A DNA stretch of 64,000 nucleotides from Saprospiraceae bacterium. GTDB lineage: Bacteria; Bacteroidota; Bacteroidia; Chitinophagales; Saprospiraceae. Each line of letters begins with the position of its first letter. Within the stretch, counting starts at the first letter, position 1. The translations under genes were made by a program, and so were the position numbers. Shown in pieces: positions 39,625 to 52,981 of the stretch. Where the stretch lies: positions 182,812 to 246,811 of the forward strand of contig JADJLN010000006.1 of NCBI GenBank assembly GCA_016710115.1. The letters are read 5' to 3'. The notes under the pieces were generated by a model, which did not search any database, was not told where the DNA came from, and was given only the letters and a program-made list of their open reading frames with translations.

Positions 39625-42126
39625 ATGGATGTCATTTGGAAGATGTTTCGAGGAGACAGACAAGGAAATGCAAGTCAGTTGCCTGCTATTGCCTTTCTAC
39701 TCATCCAGTTAGCGGCATTATGTTGGATCGGTGATCAATATGAAATCGAACCGTCTCTCCACATCCCTGATCTGATCCTGGTAGCCACCATCGGGTTTTT
39801 AATTCACACGTTTTTACCTCCACCAGTAAGACCCACTTTTTTTCTGTTGTTTGGCATCGCTGGATTGGTCTATTTCATTGGTTTTGAAGACGCTGCGATA
39901 GGCCTGGGCTATACCCTCCTCCTCTTTTTCACAATTCGCAGCATGGCCAATACCCGGCTGCGCAATCTGGCCGCATTGATCATTGTGGCCATTCCCATTG
40001 CGATGATCGTCATTGGATCGTCCTGGGTAGATGATCATTTCAGTGCATTCTCCCTGTTCGGCACAATGACCATCTACCGTTTGTTCATCTTCCTGTATGA
40101 CAAACAACACCAGAAGGAATCACCATCCTTCGGCAAGGACCTGTCCTATTTTTTCATGTTGCCCAATATGGCGTTGATGTTATTCCCTGCTGTGGACTAT
40201 ACCCATTGGCTCAAAAGCTATTATAATGACCGGGACATCCTGATCTATAAAAAAGGGGTGCAATGGATGGTCCTTGGCGTTTTCCACCTGATGGTGTACC
40301 GGGCCATCTATTACTATATGGTCCTGCCGATTACCGAGGTCACAGACGTGCAAACCTTTTTCTGGCATACAACGTCCAACTATGTGCTCATCCTGCGATT
40401 ATCCGGCATCTTTCACCGGGAGTTGGCACCTTGTGTCTTTTCGGCTTCAACATGGCGCCAGTATTCAATAATTATTTCCTGGCCACCGGCTTCAGTGATC
40501 TCTGGCGTCGATTGAATATCTACTTCAGAGACTTCCTTGGTCAAAGTGTTCTACTACCCCATCTTTTTCAAGATCAGGAAAATAGGCACAAAAAGAGGGA
40601 CTTTCCTGACCATCCTGATCATGTTCATGATTTCCTGGATGTTGCACTCGTATCAATGGTTCTGGTTCAAAGGCGAGTTTCCGATAAAACTGGTCGATGC
40701 CATTTTCTGGAATACGTGGGGAATTCTGGTCGCAACCACTGCCTTTATGGGCACAGGAGGTGGCCGACGATCTGATAAACCAAGGCCATGGACTGAATCC
40801 GGGGTCAGGGTAGCGCAAATTCTGGGCACCCTGCTCCTCATGAGCTTCATGTGGTCGATCTGGTCAGTCAATACCCTGGCGGACTGGCTATTGCCAATTC
40901 GCACCGCTATCGACAGTCCTTCTGGTCAATTTCTGACGGTGGCCGGTTGCATTCTGGCGCTCTGGATGATCGGGACGCTTATCGATCGGTTGATCCACCA
41001 GTATCAACTGGATGAAGTGATCAATCCCCCTTCTTCTTCAGGTTTGGCCTCGTTCTGGAGCCTGACAATGCTGGGCACTCTGATGCTGCTGCAGATTCCT
41101 TCATTGACAGACGCTATTGGAAGCAAACTGAACATTGATACTGGTGGATTCCTCAAGGCCAAACTGTCCGCACAGGATGAAGAGATTCAGGTAGAAGGCT
41201 ATTACACCGATCTCCTTTTTCAGACCAATCTGACCAGTCCACTGGCCAATATGGATGATAAAGGCCGGGCACAATTCCAGAATACAGAGGGTGCTATTCC
41301 CCTGTTCGGATATAGAAACATCATGATGCGTCCGAACACATCCTATCCATTCAAAGGCAAAACCTTCTCCATTAATGAATGGGGATTCCGGGATAAGGAG
41401 TACACGCTGACGCCCGACTCCAATACGGTTCGAACGATCTTCCTGGGGGGCTCATTTGTAGCTGGTTCGGGCGTAGCGGACAATGAAGTAATGGATGTCA
41501 TCCTCGAGGACAGGATGAATGCTTCGGCAACAGGGACAAAGTACGAGTTCCTGAACCTGGGATGCCCTTCCTATGATTTTGTCGACTGTGTTGTCCAGTT
41601 TGAAGAAGACAATCTGGCCAAATTCCAGGCTGATTATGTCGTTTTCTTTTCCCAGGGGAAGGACCTGTACAAGAATGCCCGCGATCTCGTCCGTTGTATC
41701 GAGGACAATAAACCGATCCCGTATGACTTCCTGAAACACATTGTTGCCTCAAGCGGCATCTCTCCGGAGATGAGTACGACGGAGATGCTCCAGCGATTGA
41801 AACCCTTCGAAGAGGCAATTCTGGACAGCGCATACACCTACTTCGCAACGATTTGCAAGGCCAACCGAATAACCCCGATCTGGATCTTCTGGCCAACAGT
41901 GAACATGCGGCCTGCCTACGTGGCGGAAAAGAATATCGTCAAGGCGATTGCCGAACGAAACGGTTATGTCATCCTTGATCTGGAAGACATCAACCTGCCA
42001 TTTGAAGAAGACGATTTGCGGATCAGTGATGAAGATATTCATCCAAACGCGAAGAGCCATCAGATCATGGCCGACCGACTTTTTACGTTTTTCAAGAATG
42101 AGATGCCGTTAGCCAAAACACAATAA
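39625..42126 (+). CDS. MBOAT O-acyltransferase with C-terminal SGNH domain
   Basis: 833 aa after two compensating indels (one missing near 40416-40420, one extra T at 40537-40538). The N-terminal half (to about 480) has ten or more membrane helices; the corrected stretch NMAPVFNNYFLATGFSDLWRRLNIYFRDFLVKVFYYP and the invariant His in ISWMLHSYQWFW are typical of AlgI/DltB-like MBOAT enzymes. The C-terminal soluble half (about 560-833) is an SGNH-hydrolase-like domain with FLGGSFVAGSGV (nucleophile Ser) and DIHPNAKSHQ (Asp-His). The fusion joins the membrane acyl carrier step with an extracytoplasmic acyltransferase, probably decorating an exported polysaccharide. Confidence 0.82.
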
Positions 42127-42163
42127 AGAGGAAAACGGAGCTCTTCTGACCAGCATCTGTCAT

Positions 42164-42328
42164 TCAAAGCTTCAACAATATCATAGCGAGTGTTTCAATG
42201 AACCGAATTACAGCAGCATCTGTAGTTTCATTCACCAACGGCTGGCGGGAGTAAGGAGCAATCGTCCCTTCCCACGGGTGGCCGGGCTTGTCTACGTGAT
42301 TCTGGACATCCTGGAGTAGTATGCTCAT
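42164..42328 (-). CDS. hypothetical small protein or gene remnant
   Basis: 54 codons with ATG at 42328, beginning MSILLQDVQNHVDKPGHPWE and ending in a hydrophobic LAMILLKL. Composition is protein-like (no bias, few rare residues), but there is no known family, promoter or coupling to a neighbour. It may be the remains of a larger broken gene. Confidence 0.3.
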   Translation of the reverse strand: MSILLQDVQNHVDKPGHPWEGTIAPYSRQPLVNETTDAAVIRFIETLAMILLKL

Positions 42329-42367
42329 CGAACAATCCTTGCTGGATTGGTTCCCTTCAGATCAGGG

Positions 42368-42517
42368 TCATTTCATTTTTAATGAACAGAATTCACCCGA
42401 ATTCGTTTTGATTTCACCTTTCAAAACGTGCAACAGGTTTCTGATGCCTTCCTCAAAATCAATTTCTGCCTTTGCCTGATCAACATCACCTTCGTCCTGA
42501 TGATAAAGAATAGGCAC
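42368..42517 (-). CDS. hypothetical small protein or gene remnant
   Basis: 49 codons from a GTG at 42517; the frame is open to 42553. It contains ILYHQDEGDVDQAKAEIDFE and a helix-like RNLLHVLKGEI. It precedes the other small frame on the same strand in a different phase. With the high indel rate of this sequence the two could belong to one decayed or misread gene. Confidence 0.3.
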   Translation of the reverse strand: MPILYHQDEGDVDQAKAEIDFEEGIRNLLHVLKGEIKTNSGEFCSLKMK

Positions 42518-42654
42518 GCATTCGCCAGGTACAACTAATGAACCAGACCCGTTTCACAATTGGTATTCTCTTGAATTTAGTAGCCCGGTGTATTCTGTCT
42601 GGGTTGATTTCAATTGAGAATTAACTCGGGAAAAGAACTACAGATCTCAGAAAT

Positions 42655-45600
42655 CTACCGCATGATTTGCAAATCCCCTTTGTACAATCGTTCGCTCCCG
42701 TCAATGAAAACGACTTCAACGACGTAGACATACACTCCCGGATCCATTTGCTGACCCCGGTATTGTCCGTTCCATCCGCTTATTCCATCTGCAGGAAAGT
42801 CTTTCCTGAGAAAAAGGGAGTTTCCCCAACGATCGTAGACGGCCATCGACTTCACACGATCGACTGTTTCCCCGCCCGATAGAGCAAAAACATCATTGAT
42901 CCCATCGAAATTGGGTGAAAAACTGTTGGGAATAAAGACCCGTCGCCTGAGGATAACACGAATAAGGATGTCCTCTTCGGCTGTACATCCCATCTGATCC
43001 TCTACTTCAAGCGAAATGAACATGTCAGTCGTCGGCAGCACCGTCAGTTGCGGACATCCCAAACAAAGGATGCTGTCGGGATCAGACCACACAAAGGAAC
43101 CAATTCCTGATCCCGGGCTGAGCACATTGGGTGTCAACACCACGGTTGTGCCAAAATCTACCGTCAGGTCTAGCCCCAGATCGATCAAGACCGCCGGTGG
43201 TACTTCCACGACAACAGTCGAATCCCATGTACAGCCGAGGGCATCGTTTACTCTGAGAAGATATGTCCCACCAGTGATTCCGCTGAATGAACCAGGTGCG
43301 GGCATGCTGATCGAACCTAGCATGGCCTGGTATGGACCCTGACCTCCGGTAATGCTCTCCAAGGTGATCTGTCCACTTGCCTCTCCAAAGCAAAGAGGAG
43401 GATCGACTAAGATCCCACTGACGATCAATCCTCCGGCCTGGGTTACATTCACCTCATCGGCATCCATGCATCCATTCTGATTATCCGTAACCGTGAGCAG
43501 ATACTTCCCTGATTGGGCAGCATGTGCAGTCATTTGATTGGTCGGACCGGACAAGGCACCTCCCTGGGTACTCCAGGCAAATGAAAGCGCACTCTGCCCC
43601 GAAGAATTGATCCCGGACAGAACACCGGCTGACTGTCCACAAGGGATGACCAGATCTGGTCCCGCATCAGCAACCGGAGGAATTGTATCCTGATAAACCA
43701 GGATTGAACCAGTGGATGAACAATTGTTGGAGAGATCAGTAATACTCAATTGATAGGTACCGGTTTGGTCCACCTGAGCAACAGACGTACTGCTACCGCT
43801 GATGATTTGTCCGTCGAAGGTGCTCCATGAAAAGACAGAATTTGGACCCGTAACAGAACCTGATGCGTCCAGAGTCACAGACAGCTGCATACAATTCAAT
43901 AGAGCAGGTGGGAGGATGGCCACTTGCGGCAGACCCAAACTGGCACCCAACCAGATCCCAGCACTGTCCTGGCACCCCGCTGTCTGTTCAGTGAGCAGAA
44001 TGGTATACCAACCCGGCGAGGTTGTCTTCACCGAGCTCAGATTTGCCGGCGGAAGCAAGGTGCCACCAAATGTCGTCCAGGAATAATTTAATCCGGACAC
44101 CGGAGCCGTAATGGCCGCCAGTGTAATGATCGTATCCTGGCAGGTGAACTGGTTTGAGGGTGAAGGGAGAATGGCATGGACAACCGGGGGCTGCACAAAC
44201 GTAACCGGGATACTATTGCTGTAATCAAGACAAACATCAGTCGTATCTATTGCCCCTGTATTCCCACTATTTCCTGCCACTGCAACAACATAATAGACCT
44301 GTCCTGTCATGACTGGCAAACCAGGATAAAATAAGTGGCTTTGATCGAATTGCCAGAGCATGGTCTTTACAGGATCCATGAAATCAGAAACCAACCAGTA
44401 CACTAAAGTGTCATCAGCATCCAGGAATGTGCCTGAACCCTGAACCCAGAGGGAATCTCCTGCGCAAATGAAAACCGGTCCCCCGAGCAGATCACCGGCG
44501 TCGGTCTGACACAGGCAATCATGATTGCCCGAAACCAGAACCGGACTGCAATCATGTTGATCCGTCACCAGGAAACTGTAAGTCGATCCTGCCGAGAGGG
44601 GGTCTGATTGAAAGACAGTTCCGGTCAAAACACCTGGCCCGGAGACGGTATATGTCGTTGAGTCGCCTCCCGTAATCTGAAACGTGACGACATAGGATGC
44701 ATTGGAACCATCACAATCCACGTCAATATTGATCACGGATGGGCTGGAATGGACCACCAGTTGGAAGGAATCTGTCAAACCTGTTGTACAATAACCATCT
44801 GACAACGTGAGAAACTGGACCATTCCCGATGTCATTCCAGTGATGGATAGCGACCCTGTCCCACTGACGAAACCCTGTTGCTGGATGGCACCTCCATTCA
44901 TCTGGTAGGACAAGATATATGGTGCTGTACCATTGAATAAAACGGGAAGATCATAGATCATCGAAGCACAAATCGTATCGCCAACCGGGGTAATCAATCC
45001 AGGCGAACCGTGAAAAATGACCGGAATACCTGGTGTCACTGAAAGACAAAGGTCTGTCGTATCCACCGTTCCTGACAGGTTATTGCCAGCAACTGGAGAC
45101 ACATAATACGTGACCCCCGTCATCATCGTCGTCGGATCAAATACAAAAACCGGTTGATCATTCCAGGCTTTGATCGATTGCAGTTGGATACTTGTTCCTT
45201 GATGCAATACATATTGCCTGATATCATCACCTTCCAGAAATCCGTTTCCGGAAAATGTCAGAAAGAGTGTGTCGGTCCAACACACATCAACCATTGTTTC
45301 GATGAAATTGCCGGCGTCTGTGAGGCAATCGCAATTCTCTACCCCTGTTACCTGGAGGGTATCACAGCCGGTAGCATCCCAGATCTGAAAGGCAAAAGGC
45401 ATACCGCTGGCGATCGGTGCTGATTGAAAGGTGTCACCCTGGAAGATTCCCGGCCCACCACTGACAAACCCAGGTTGTTGAATCGCCACCAGATACTGAG
45501 AACGTGACGATATACTGGTCCATGTCACAGGTCTTGATCGCTGGCGAAACCTGGAGTTTTTGTGTCACCTGAAAGGTCGCTATTCCCCCAGAGGAAGGGG

Positions 45601-47551
45601 GGCAACCAGGTGGAGTCTGGTCTGAAAAGGATAAGATAATAAAGCTGGTCGTGGTATCCACCTGATGCATCGCAACCAGTGGATTAACAGAACCGCTCAA
45701 ACTAAACGTGTCGATGCCATTTGTATACGTGACCAGGTAGGGAGGCACGCCTCCGAACTGAAACGTCAACTGTGCGAACTCGCCTTCACAGAGCATTCCT
45801 CCTCCTGTAAGGTATACTGAGGGGGTTTCCAGAAAGGTCAATGGAAAAGAAACGGTATCAAAACAACCAGCAAGATTTGTCGCCCTAACCCAGTAGGTAC
45901 CTGCCTGATTGACAACAGGTGGATCAAGAACGGGCATTCCTGAACCGGCAGATGCTGCACTATTGTGAAAGGTAATGGTATATGCGTTTGGTGGCAGACC
46001 TGTCAATTCCTGTACATCGATCGTGCCCAGATCGAAACTGTCGATCGCACATTGGACAGGAGGAGGAATGACCTGGATCAAAGGTGGTGCCAGGAACTCG
46101 ACCAGAATCTCTGCCACTCCCCAACAGCCATTCGCTGTCTCCGCCCGGACCCAATAGGAACCGGAAACTGAGACCGTGGAGCCCGGCAACGGGTTTGACT
46201 GATCCTCGGCATCCTGCTGGGTTGGATAATAGGAAAAACCGGTAAGCTGGTTTCCATTCTGATCTATCACATCCACAAAACTGAGATCGAGACTACCCGG
46301 AGCACAAAGTGGAGCCGGCTGGACGACAAACAGATCCAGCCACTCCAGTTCGACCATAACCGGGATCAACTGGACACAACCATCACCCGCGACTATCCGG
46401 ATCCAATAGGTACCGCTTGTATTGACGATGGGTGGATTGCCCAGATCAGGCGATCCATTCTTCGCCGCTTCCTCATCCGGATGAAACGTAAAGACTTCTC
46501 CAGGCTGAAGATTGTTCAGGACCAGCCCATTCAAATCCATATCCTGGGCACAGATAACGCCTGGTGGATCCACCTGAACTTCGGGAAGCGGGGTCACTTC
46601 AACGGTCACACAAACGGGGGCACTCATGCCACACCCGTTATCCAGCACCACGCATACATCTCCACCTTCTGTCCCCCAATCAATAGTGACGCTGGATCCT
46701 GATCCATTCACCGTTGCACCTGGAGGCGCTGTCCATTGGTAGGTGACACCAGTAACCGGATCCACTGCATAAGGCACATTCTGTTCGTTCGCACAGACAG
46801 AAAGATCAGCCTGAATGAAACTGGCAGGATCAGGTGGACTTAAAGGATCCTCTTCTGGACAAACGATCTGATTGTTCCAGGCACCCCCGGTGCTGGCCGT
46901 AAAGCCAAAAAACGCTTCTGTCCCACCGATTGCCGAACTGAAATCATAATTCCCCGAAAGGACCAGAACGCCATCCAGAAAGATCTGAAAACCACCAGCA
47001 CCATCCCAAACAAACCGGACTGTGTGGGTCGCTCCGTCTTCGATATTCCCTACATCAGAAGGACCGAACAGCGGGGTGCTCATTATCCCGTTGATATTCA
47101 TCGACACATGATCATTGGGCAAATCGCCATATCCGGGGCCATTGTCCCATGTGTCAAACTCAAAAATGACAGAATTGGCGATCCGACCAGCACCTATGTC
47201 TGCACCATACATACCACAATCCGGTGATGCAGCCAAAACCAGGCAGATCCCGTCTGCACCGGCATCATCGTCACCGAACATCATTTTTACAGTAATATCC
47301 AGGGGGCCTGAAAGATCAACCGTCTCATCATCCCACAGACATCCGGCCTGAGAAGGTCCTTCCGATGTCAGTTGATAGCAATTCTGACAGTCCAGCACCG
47401 TTGGTGATGTGGAACCCATAGGTGTCCAGGGTGGAGGAAGTGCCACAGACATCCCAGATTGGCCGGTACCTGGACTTGGTACCAGATTGGCAGCCTGCAA
47501 CAGGAAGGAAAAATTGAACAGAAGGGAAATCAGGATAACAGGACGGATCAC
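42655..47551 (-). CDS. T9SS type B surface protein with L-type lectin domain
   Basis: 1,631 aa after removing one extra base in the run 45469-45471. The start is GTG at 47549-47551, giving signal peptide MIRPVILISLLFNFSFLLQA. Residues about 45-260 form a legume-lectin-like domain (DDDAGADGICLVLA, NSVIFEFDTWDNG, HTVRFVWDG, GFTASTGGAWNNQ), a fold that binds carbohydrate. A chain of Ig/PKD-like modules follows, several with YWVRA-type strands, then SprB-like repeats, and a type B sorting domain (NSFSPNFDGINDVF, AVYDRWG, MDPGVYVYVVEV). Probably a cell-surface glycan-binding adhesin. Confidence 0.87.
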
Positions 47552-47573
47552 CAGCTCAGGTTTACCTAAAAGT

Positions 47574-47610
47574 AAAAAAAGTGAAGCAGACTTGTCGCCT
47601 GCTCCACTTT
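47574..47610 (-). terminator. intrinsic terminator of the upstream T9SS gene
   Basis: On the minus strand a 12-bp stem (47599-47610 with 47578-47589, one wobble) with a 9-nt loop ends in seven T residues (plus-strand A-run 47574-47580). It lies 26 bp after the stop at 47636 and 23 bp before the next start, so the two adhesin genes are likely separate transcripts. Confidence 0.8.
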
Positions 47611-47635
47611 ATTCTTCATCGAATCTATAGAAAGA

Positions 47636-50600
47636 TCAATTCAGAAGAGAAACATCCCCTTTCAGTGTGAGTACACGACCATCAATCAATTTGATCTTCG
47701 CGTAGTAGACAAAGACGGCGGGATTCATCTGATTGTCCTGATGCATGCCATTCCATCCGTAGTTTTCGTCATTCGGCTGGAATTTCTCTGCATGGAACAC
47801 GCGTTCTCCCCAGCGGGTAAATACTTCAAACAGCTCGACTTCCTCAATACCAAAGTCCTGTGCAAAGATCATGAAGATGTCGTTGTTTCCGTCATTATTG
47901 TGCGGAGAGAAAGCCGTAGGAATAAAGATCTGGGGATCGCGAACGATGATCTTCATCTGTGTCTGTCCTTCACAACCATTGATATCCACAACGGAGATAA
48001 AATATGGCGTGGTGATATAGGGCTTGGCAAACACAACCAGACTATCTGTCCGATCAAGTCCGTATGCCGGATACCAGGTCACACCACCCACATTCGATAG
48101 ATCAATATTGAGTTGAGCTTCCAGGCGAATCTGTTCTCCCAGATTGATGTAAATCTCCGGATCGACATGGACAAGGAGCTCATTGACATCCGGAATCTCA
48201 AAGTCTTTCTTGATAATACAACCTTTGGCATCTCTCACCACCATTTTGTAGGCACCGGAAGACAGATTGCGGAATCGCGGGTTATACTGATAGTTCGATC
48301 CTCCATCCAGTGAATACTGATAGGGATACAACCCACCAATCACATTGTAGATTTCCAACGTACCCGGATCGTTGTAACAAATCGGATCCGACATCTTGAT
48401 ATCGGCACTTTGCAGGAAGTCTGAACCGATCAACACATCATCAACGGCTGTGCATCCATTCCTGGTGTCTGTGACAACAAGGAAATAGGTTCCGGATTCA
48501 GTTGTTGCAGGCGTCTGATTATTCAGGAAGGATGCTGGTCCGCCCAATTCCAGATACCAATCATAAGTATAGAATGTTCCGGTCGACGATTTGGAGCCAT
48601 CCAGAACAACCGAATCACCCAGGCAATAGATCTCTCCCGGCTTCCCGGCATCGGCTTTTGGCAAAGTCTTGTCTTCCAGAACAATGACGGAAGCAGAGCC
48701 TGTACAACCATTACTTGTATTCGTAGCTGTCAAGGTATAGGAACCAGCTTTGTTCACTGTTGGTGTAACAGTTGTCGCACCAGTCACTATGTTGCCACTT
48801 CCCGTTGTCCATAAGTAGTTGATTGCAGAACTGAAATCCGATTGTGATCCATCCAGGATGACCTCATCCTGGATACATGTCAATTTTTCAGGGTCCTGAA
48901 TGATCACCTGAGGAATGGACACATCACCCTGTACCAGCGTAGTGCTCTGCGCGGTACAACCGTTATTGCCGTCTGTGACAACCAGAATATAGGTTCCAGT
49001 CTGATTCACCTGGGGTGTCAATGTCGTTGATCCACTGAGAATATTTCCGTTCGGCGTTGACCATTGGTAAGTCATGGAAGCCGTGTTGCTGGACCCTGTC
49101 CCATTCAAGGTAGCAATCGGGTCCCCACAATCGATCAGTGCGCCTGTACCGGCATAGGCAACCGGGGGAACGGTGTCCAGAGCAACAATTGCCGTTTCGC
49201 TGGAAGTACATCCATTGATCAGGTTTGTCACAGTCAGAACATAGGTTCCGGGCTTGTCACACTCGGTATTCAATGTTGTAGAGCTTCCCGTGATATTCCC
49301 CAGGAAGGTGTTCCATTCGTAGCTATAATTCGGGCCGGTTGATGAGCCAGTTCCTAACAGGTCAGCTAGCGTATTTGTACAGGTCAGGATCGTTGGTGCA
49401 ACAGCGTTGCTCAATGGTTTGACCTTGTCTTCAGTAACGTTCACCGTTGCTGAATTGATGCAACCCGACACAGGGTCCACGACTTGGAGGGTATAAGTTC
49501 CTTGTGCATTTACTGTCGCCAGATCCGTCATGGCTCCACCGACGATATTTCCATTTGATGTCGTCCATGTGTATTGAGTGCCTGGAATGCCCAGAGAACC
49601 TGTTCCATCCAGTGTTACAGACGGATTGGCACATGTAATGACAGCGGGAGGCAGTATGTCAACAACCGGCGGCGCCAGGTCGCCTTCAACGGTGACATCG
49701 ACTACGGAAACACAGTTGTTTGCCGAATTGGTCAATGTCAATGTATAGACACCAGGGGCACTCACCGTTGGAGTGAGTGTATTTCCGCCGCTTGCAATAA
49801 CACCGTTCACCGTGGACCAGGTTGCTGAATAATTTGGACCACTGCTGGATGCGGATGCATCAATTACCGTTGTCAGATCCTTACAGGTCACCTTATCCAC
49901 CGGATCAATCTGTACAGATGGAGCATTATTGTCGGGCAATACCTGTACGACATCAGCTGCCGTACATCCATTCAGACTGTTGGTGACAATAATCTGATAG
50001 TTCCCGGGAGAGCCAATCAATGGAGTCAGGGAAGTACCTCCACTTATGATCTGCCCATTTGTAGTCGTCCATTGGTATGAGTAACTGCTGCCCTGGTCTG
50101 ATCCAGTCCCATCCAGATTCAAACTGGTAACCCCGCAATTCAGCGTGTCTGGCAATCCGGCTTCTGCCAGGGGTGGCGTAGTATCCTCCGGAATAGTTAC
50201 CGAAACAACCGTGGTACAGCCACCGTCATCCGTTACTGTAACCTGATACAAACCAGCACCGAGCCCGACCGGGTCTTCATTGGTACCCCCATTTCCACTC
50301 CAGTTGAACGTATACGGTGGCAAGCCTCCGTTCACGGTCAGATCGGCACTTCCCGACATGGGATCTGCACAATCGACTCCTGTCAATGCCAGAGCATCAC
50401 CCACAGGAGCGTCTGAAGCTATGATCACATAATCTGCATATTGTTCACATCCTCTGGAGTCGGTGACAGTCACACTATTGACCCCTGCAGGCAGATCGTC
50501 CGGGTCTTCATTTGTATTTCCATTACTCGAGGAGTAGTTGAACGGTCCGTTGCCTCCAGATACGGTGATATCGACAGAACCGGAAGCATCCTTGCAGGCT

Positions 50601-52859
50601 GTTCCACCGGTGACCATTCCATTTACGGTAATATCCGCTGGAGTGGTTAACGTGACGCTGTCTTTCAGGCTACAGCCCTGGTCATCTGTAATCGTCACAT
50701 AGTATGTGCCAACGCCGACTGGATCCAGAAGATCTGTCCAACCCCAACCATTCGACCAGAAATACTGGTAGGGCTCCGTTCCACCATAGGCAAACACACC
50801 AATACTGCCATCCTCAATACCCTGGCATGAAACACCTGTTGTATCATAAAACGGCTCGATAACAACTTCTTCGATAAATGCGCCTCCTTCGATCGTGCCT
50901 TCACAAAGGCCGCCGGAGAACACAGAAAGCAAATCAACTGGTCCAGGTGTATTTACGGTCAGAATATAGGGAGAAGAGGTAATCCCCGTAATCGGGTCTT
51001 GAGGAACTCCATCAATCATATAGGTGAACTCCCACGGACTCGATCCCGGAGGCGTGAACGTAATGGTCAGATCCACAGAAGAATTTGGATCGCCTTTACA
51101 CAACTTGCCATCACCTTCCAGGGAAGCAATCGGCCGAGGGAAAACCGTAACATTTGAGGTGGCGGAAACCTCCTGGCCACACTGGTCGGTTACGGTGACC
51201 ATGTAGGTCCCTGATGTAGATGGGAAGACCGCGATGGATTCCCCATCTTCTCCATTGCTCCATAAGAATTCATAGTCTTCAACGCCCCCTGAAACGAGGG
51301 CTTCAATATCGACCCCGTCATTTTCACATATGGAAAAGTCTTCTACTTCTACACCGAGCGGAGGTGTATCTGCGATCAGAATCTCGACAAACGGATTTTC
51401 GCAAGAACAGGGAATTTCCAATTCCAGAAGAATGGTTTCAATGCCTTCCTGGATGATATCATCGATTACATCAAGTTGGAATTCAATACATTCTTCACCC
51501 GCTGGAATCAGAAATGATGTTGGCAGGTTGGTATAATCTACTCCCGGAGTTGCCGTACTCATCGAGTTTACAGTAAACTCGAGAACTACATCATTATCGA
51601 TATCATTTGGTGAAGATTTGCAGATCGTGATGATACCATCGTCACATTTTTCATACACCAGGTTTGATCCTGTGGAGGGTGAGGCAAATTCCAGATTCGC
51701 CTCTCCTCCTGCATTGAAACTGTTTGCTTCAAGAAATACAGCAGAATCAAAAATGCCGTCACCGGCATCGGCAACGACCAGTTTTATATGATACTGTTCA
51801 CAGACCTCAACATTGATTGTAGCCGCGAAGACAGTCGTCCAGCCATCATATTGCAGTTCCTGGCCACCAGTGTTGTCAACGTAATACTGAGAATAATTCA
51901 GGATCCTTTCCCCATGCAGTTGGCCGGGTTACCAAAAGCACCGGCTACACCCGGGTTCACAGTATTGATCCCGACCGGGATGAAAGTGCCTGGAATCCCA
52001 GGGCGATATTATCTGAGTTGTTCGAAAATGCTCCGGAGATCCCTGGTCCGTTGACGAAAAATCCAAAGACATCGTTGAAACTTGCACACACATATTCGGG
52101 ATACTCCTCTGAAGCAAACGCATAACGAAATTCGATGTAAGGAATGGTCGGTTGGAAATCAAATTCTATTCCCGTGGCATCAAACGTGGTCTGCCCGGAG
52201 ATCAGATTCAGGTCCGGATCGCCAGGCTGTCCCATACTTGAACCCGCACTGCCAGAATTATTGGGTCCCTGGGACGTTGTAACGTTCCCTGATGCCATAA
52301 TTACCCCACTTTCGATACCAATCGGTCCACCATCTTCGAATTCACCCAGACCTGCAGAAGCACCGATCGTTGTTACATTGGTCACATCAAAACAGCCACC
52401 CCCGATAAACACCTCCTTGATCAGATACTCGGCATCGCTGTTTGGCGACACACTGTACCGGTCATTCACTTTTGGTGGAGCCTTACAACTCATGCAAAAT
52501 GCTGAAAACCAGGTATTCATATCCTGGATGGTCTTTCCGCATTGGACATCGATCTGTAAGGTCACACACGATTCAACGGCTTTGAACTTGTGAATCGAAC
52601 CGGATGTCACCTGGACAAATCCACCATTGATCACCGTAATTTCATCAATACAGGATGAAGCTACCTGACCATTCATCATGAATCCATATGTCTCGCCTGG
52701 CGTCAGTCCGCAAAGCTGGATTTCATTCATCCCGGACACCATCGTGAGATAGTCCCTCGAGGTTGTTTCAGACATGACGACCTTGTTCAGGCCAGATTGA
52801 GCCTGTATCCCTGAATAACAAAGGAATACGAAACTGAAAAAAAGTGAATAGCGTGTCAT
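47636..52859 (-). CDS. T9SS type B giant protein with choice-of-anchor L, SprB and PKD-like repeats
   Basis: 1,741 aa after restoring two missing bases (near 51997-51999 and 51901-51902). The start at 52859 gives MTRYSLFFSFVFLCYSGIQA. An N-terminal choice-of-anchor L domain (about 95-420) shows FEFRYAFASEEYPEYVCASFNDVFGFF-like and YHIKLVVADAGDGIFDSAVFLEA motifs. It is followed by a Calx-beta-like segment, three SprB-type repeats (GGTEPYQYFWSNG class), seven PKD-like repeats, and a type B sorting domain (TAFSPHNNDGNNDIF, EVFTRWGERVF). Export to the surface is expected. The large repetitive stalk suggests a filamentous adhesin related in design to SprB. Confidence 0.87.
48418..50177 (-). repeat. 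seven tandem ~83-residue PKD-like repeats
   Basis: Seven units of about 250 bp, each with a first Cys after the opening strand (LTC, VTC, ITC, IDC, IYC), a central YxWxTxxGNI-type strand, a GTYxLxVTN strand and a closing NGC or NNC Cys. The unit spacing is nearly constant. Two Cys per unit suggest one disulfide per repeat in the exported protein. Confidence 0.8.
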
Positions 52860-52981
52860 GGTTTGGCGCATCGGAATTGGCTTAATGAATACGTTAAGAT
52901 ATGATGAATTCATGATTCATCCAAAAGGATCAAATGTCCAGTACTTTGAGGACCATTATAAGTATGAAAACGCTGCCTGAT

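Larger units (their letters stand above)
42127..42654. other. 528-bp region without a recognised gene
   Basis: Between the MBOAT gene and the convergent T9SS gene end. Two short open frames on the minus strand (42164-42328 and 42368-42517) look protein-like but match nothing I know. No terminator hairpin, promoter box or RNA gene was recognised. Confidence 0.5.

Noticed and set aside
48418..50177. Possible CRISPR-like or satellite array
   Set aside because: The periodicity is about 250 bp, lies in frame within a coding region and conserves protein motifs rather than identical DNA units.
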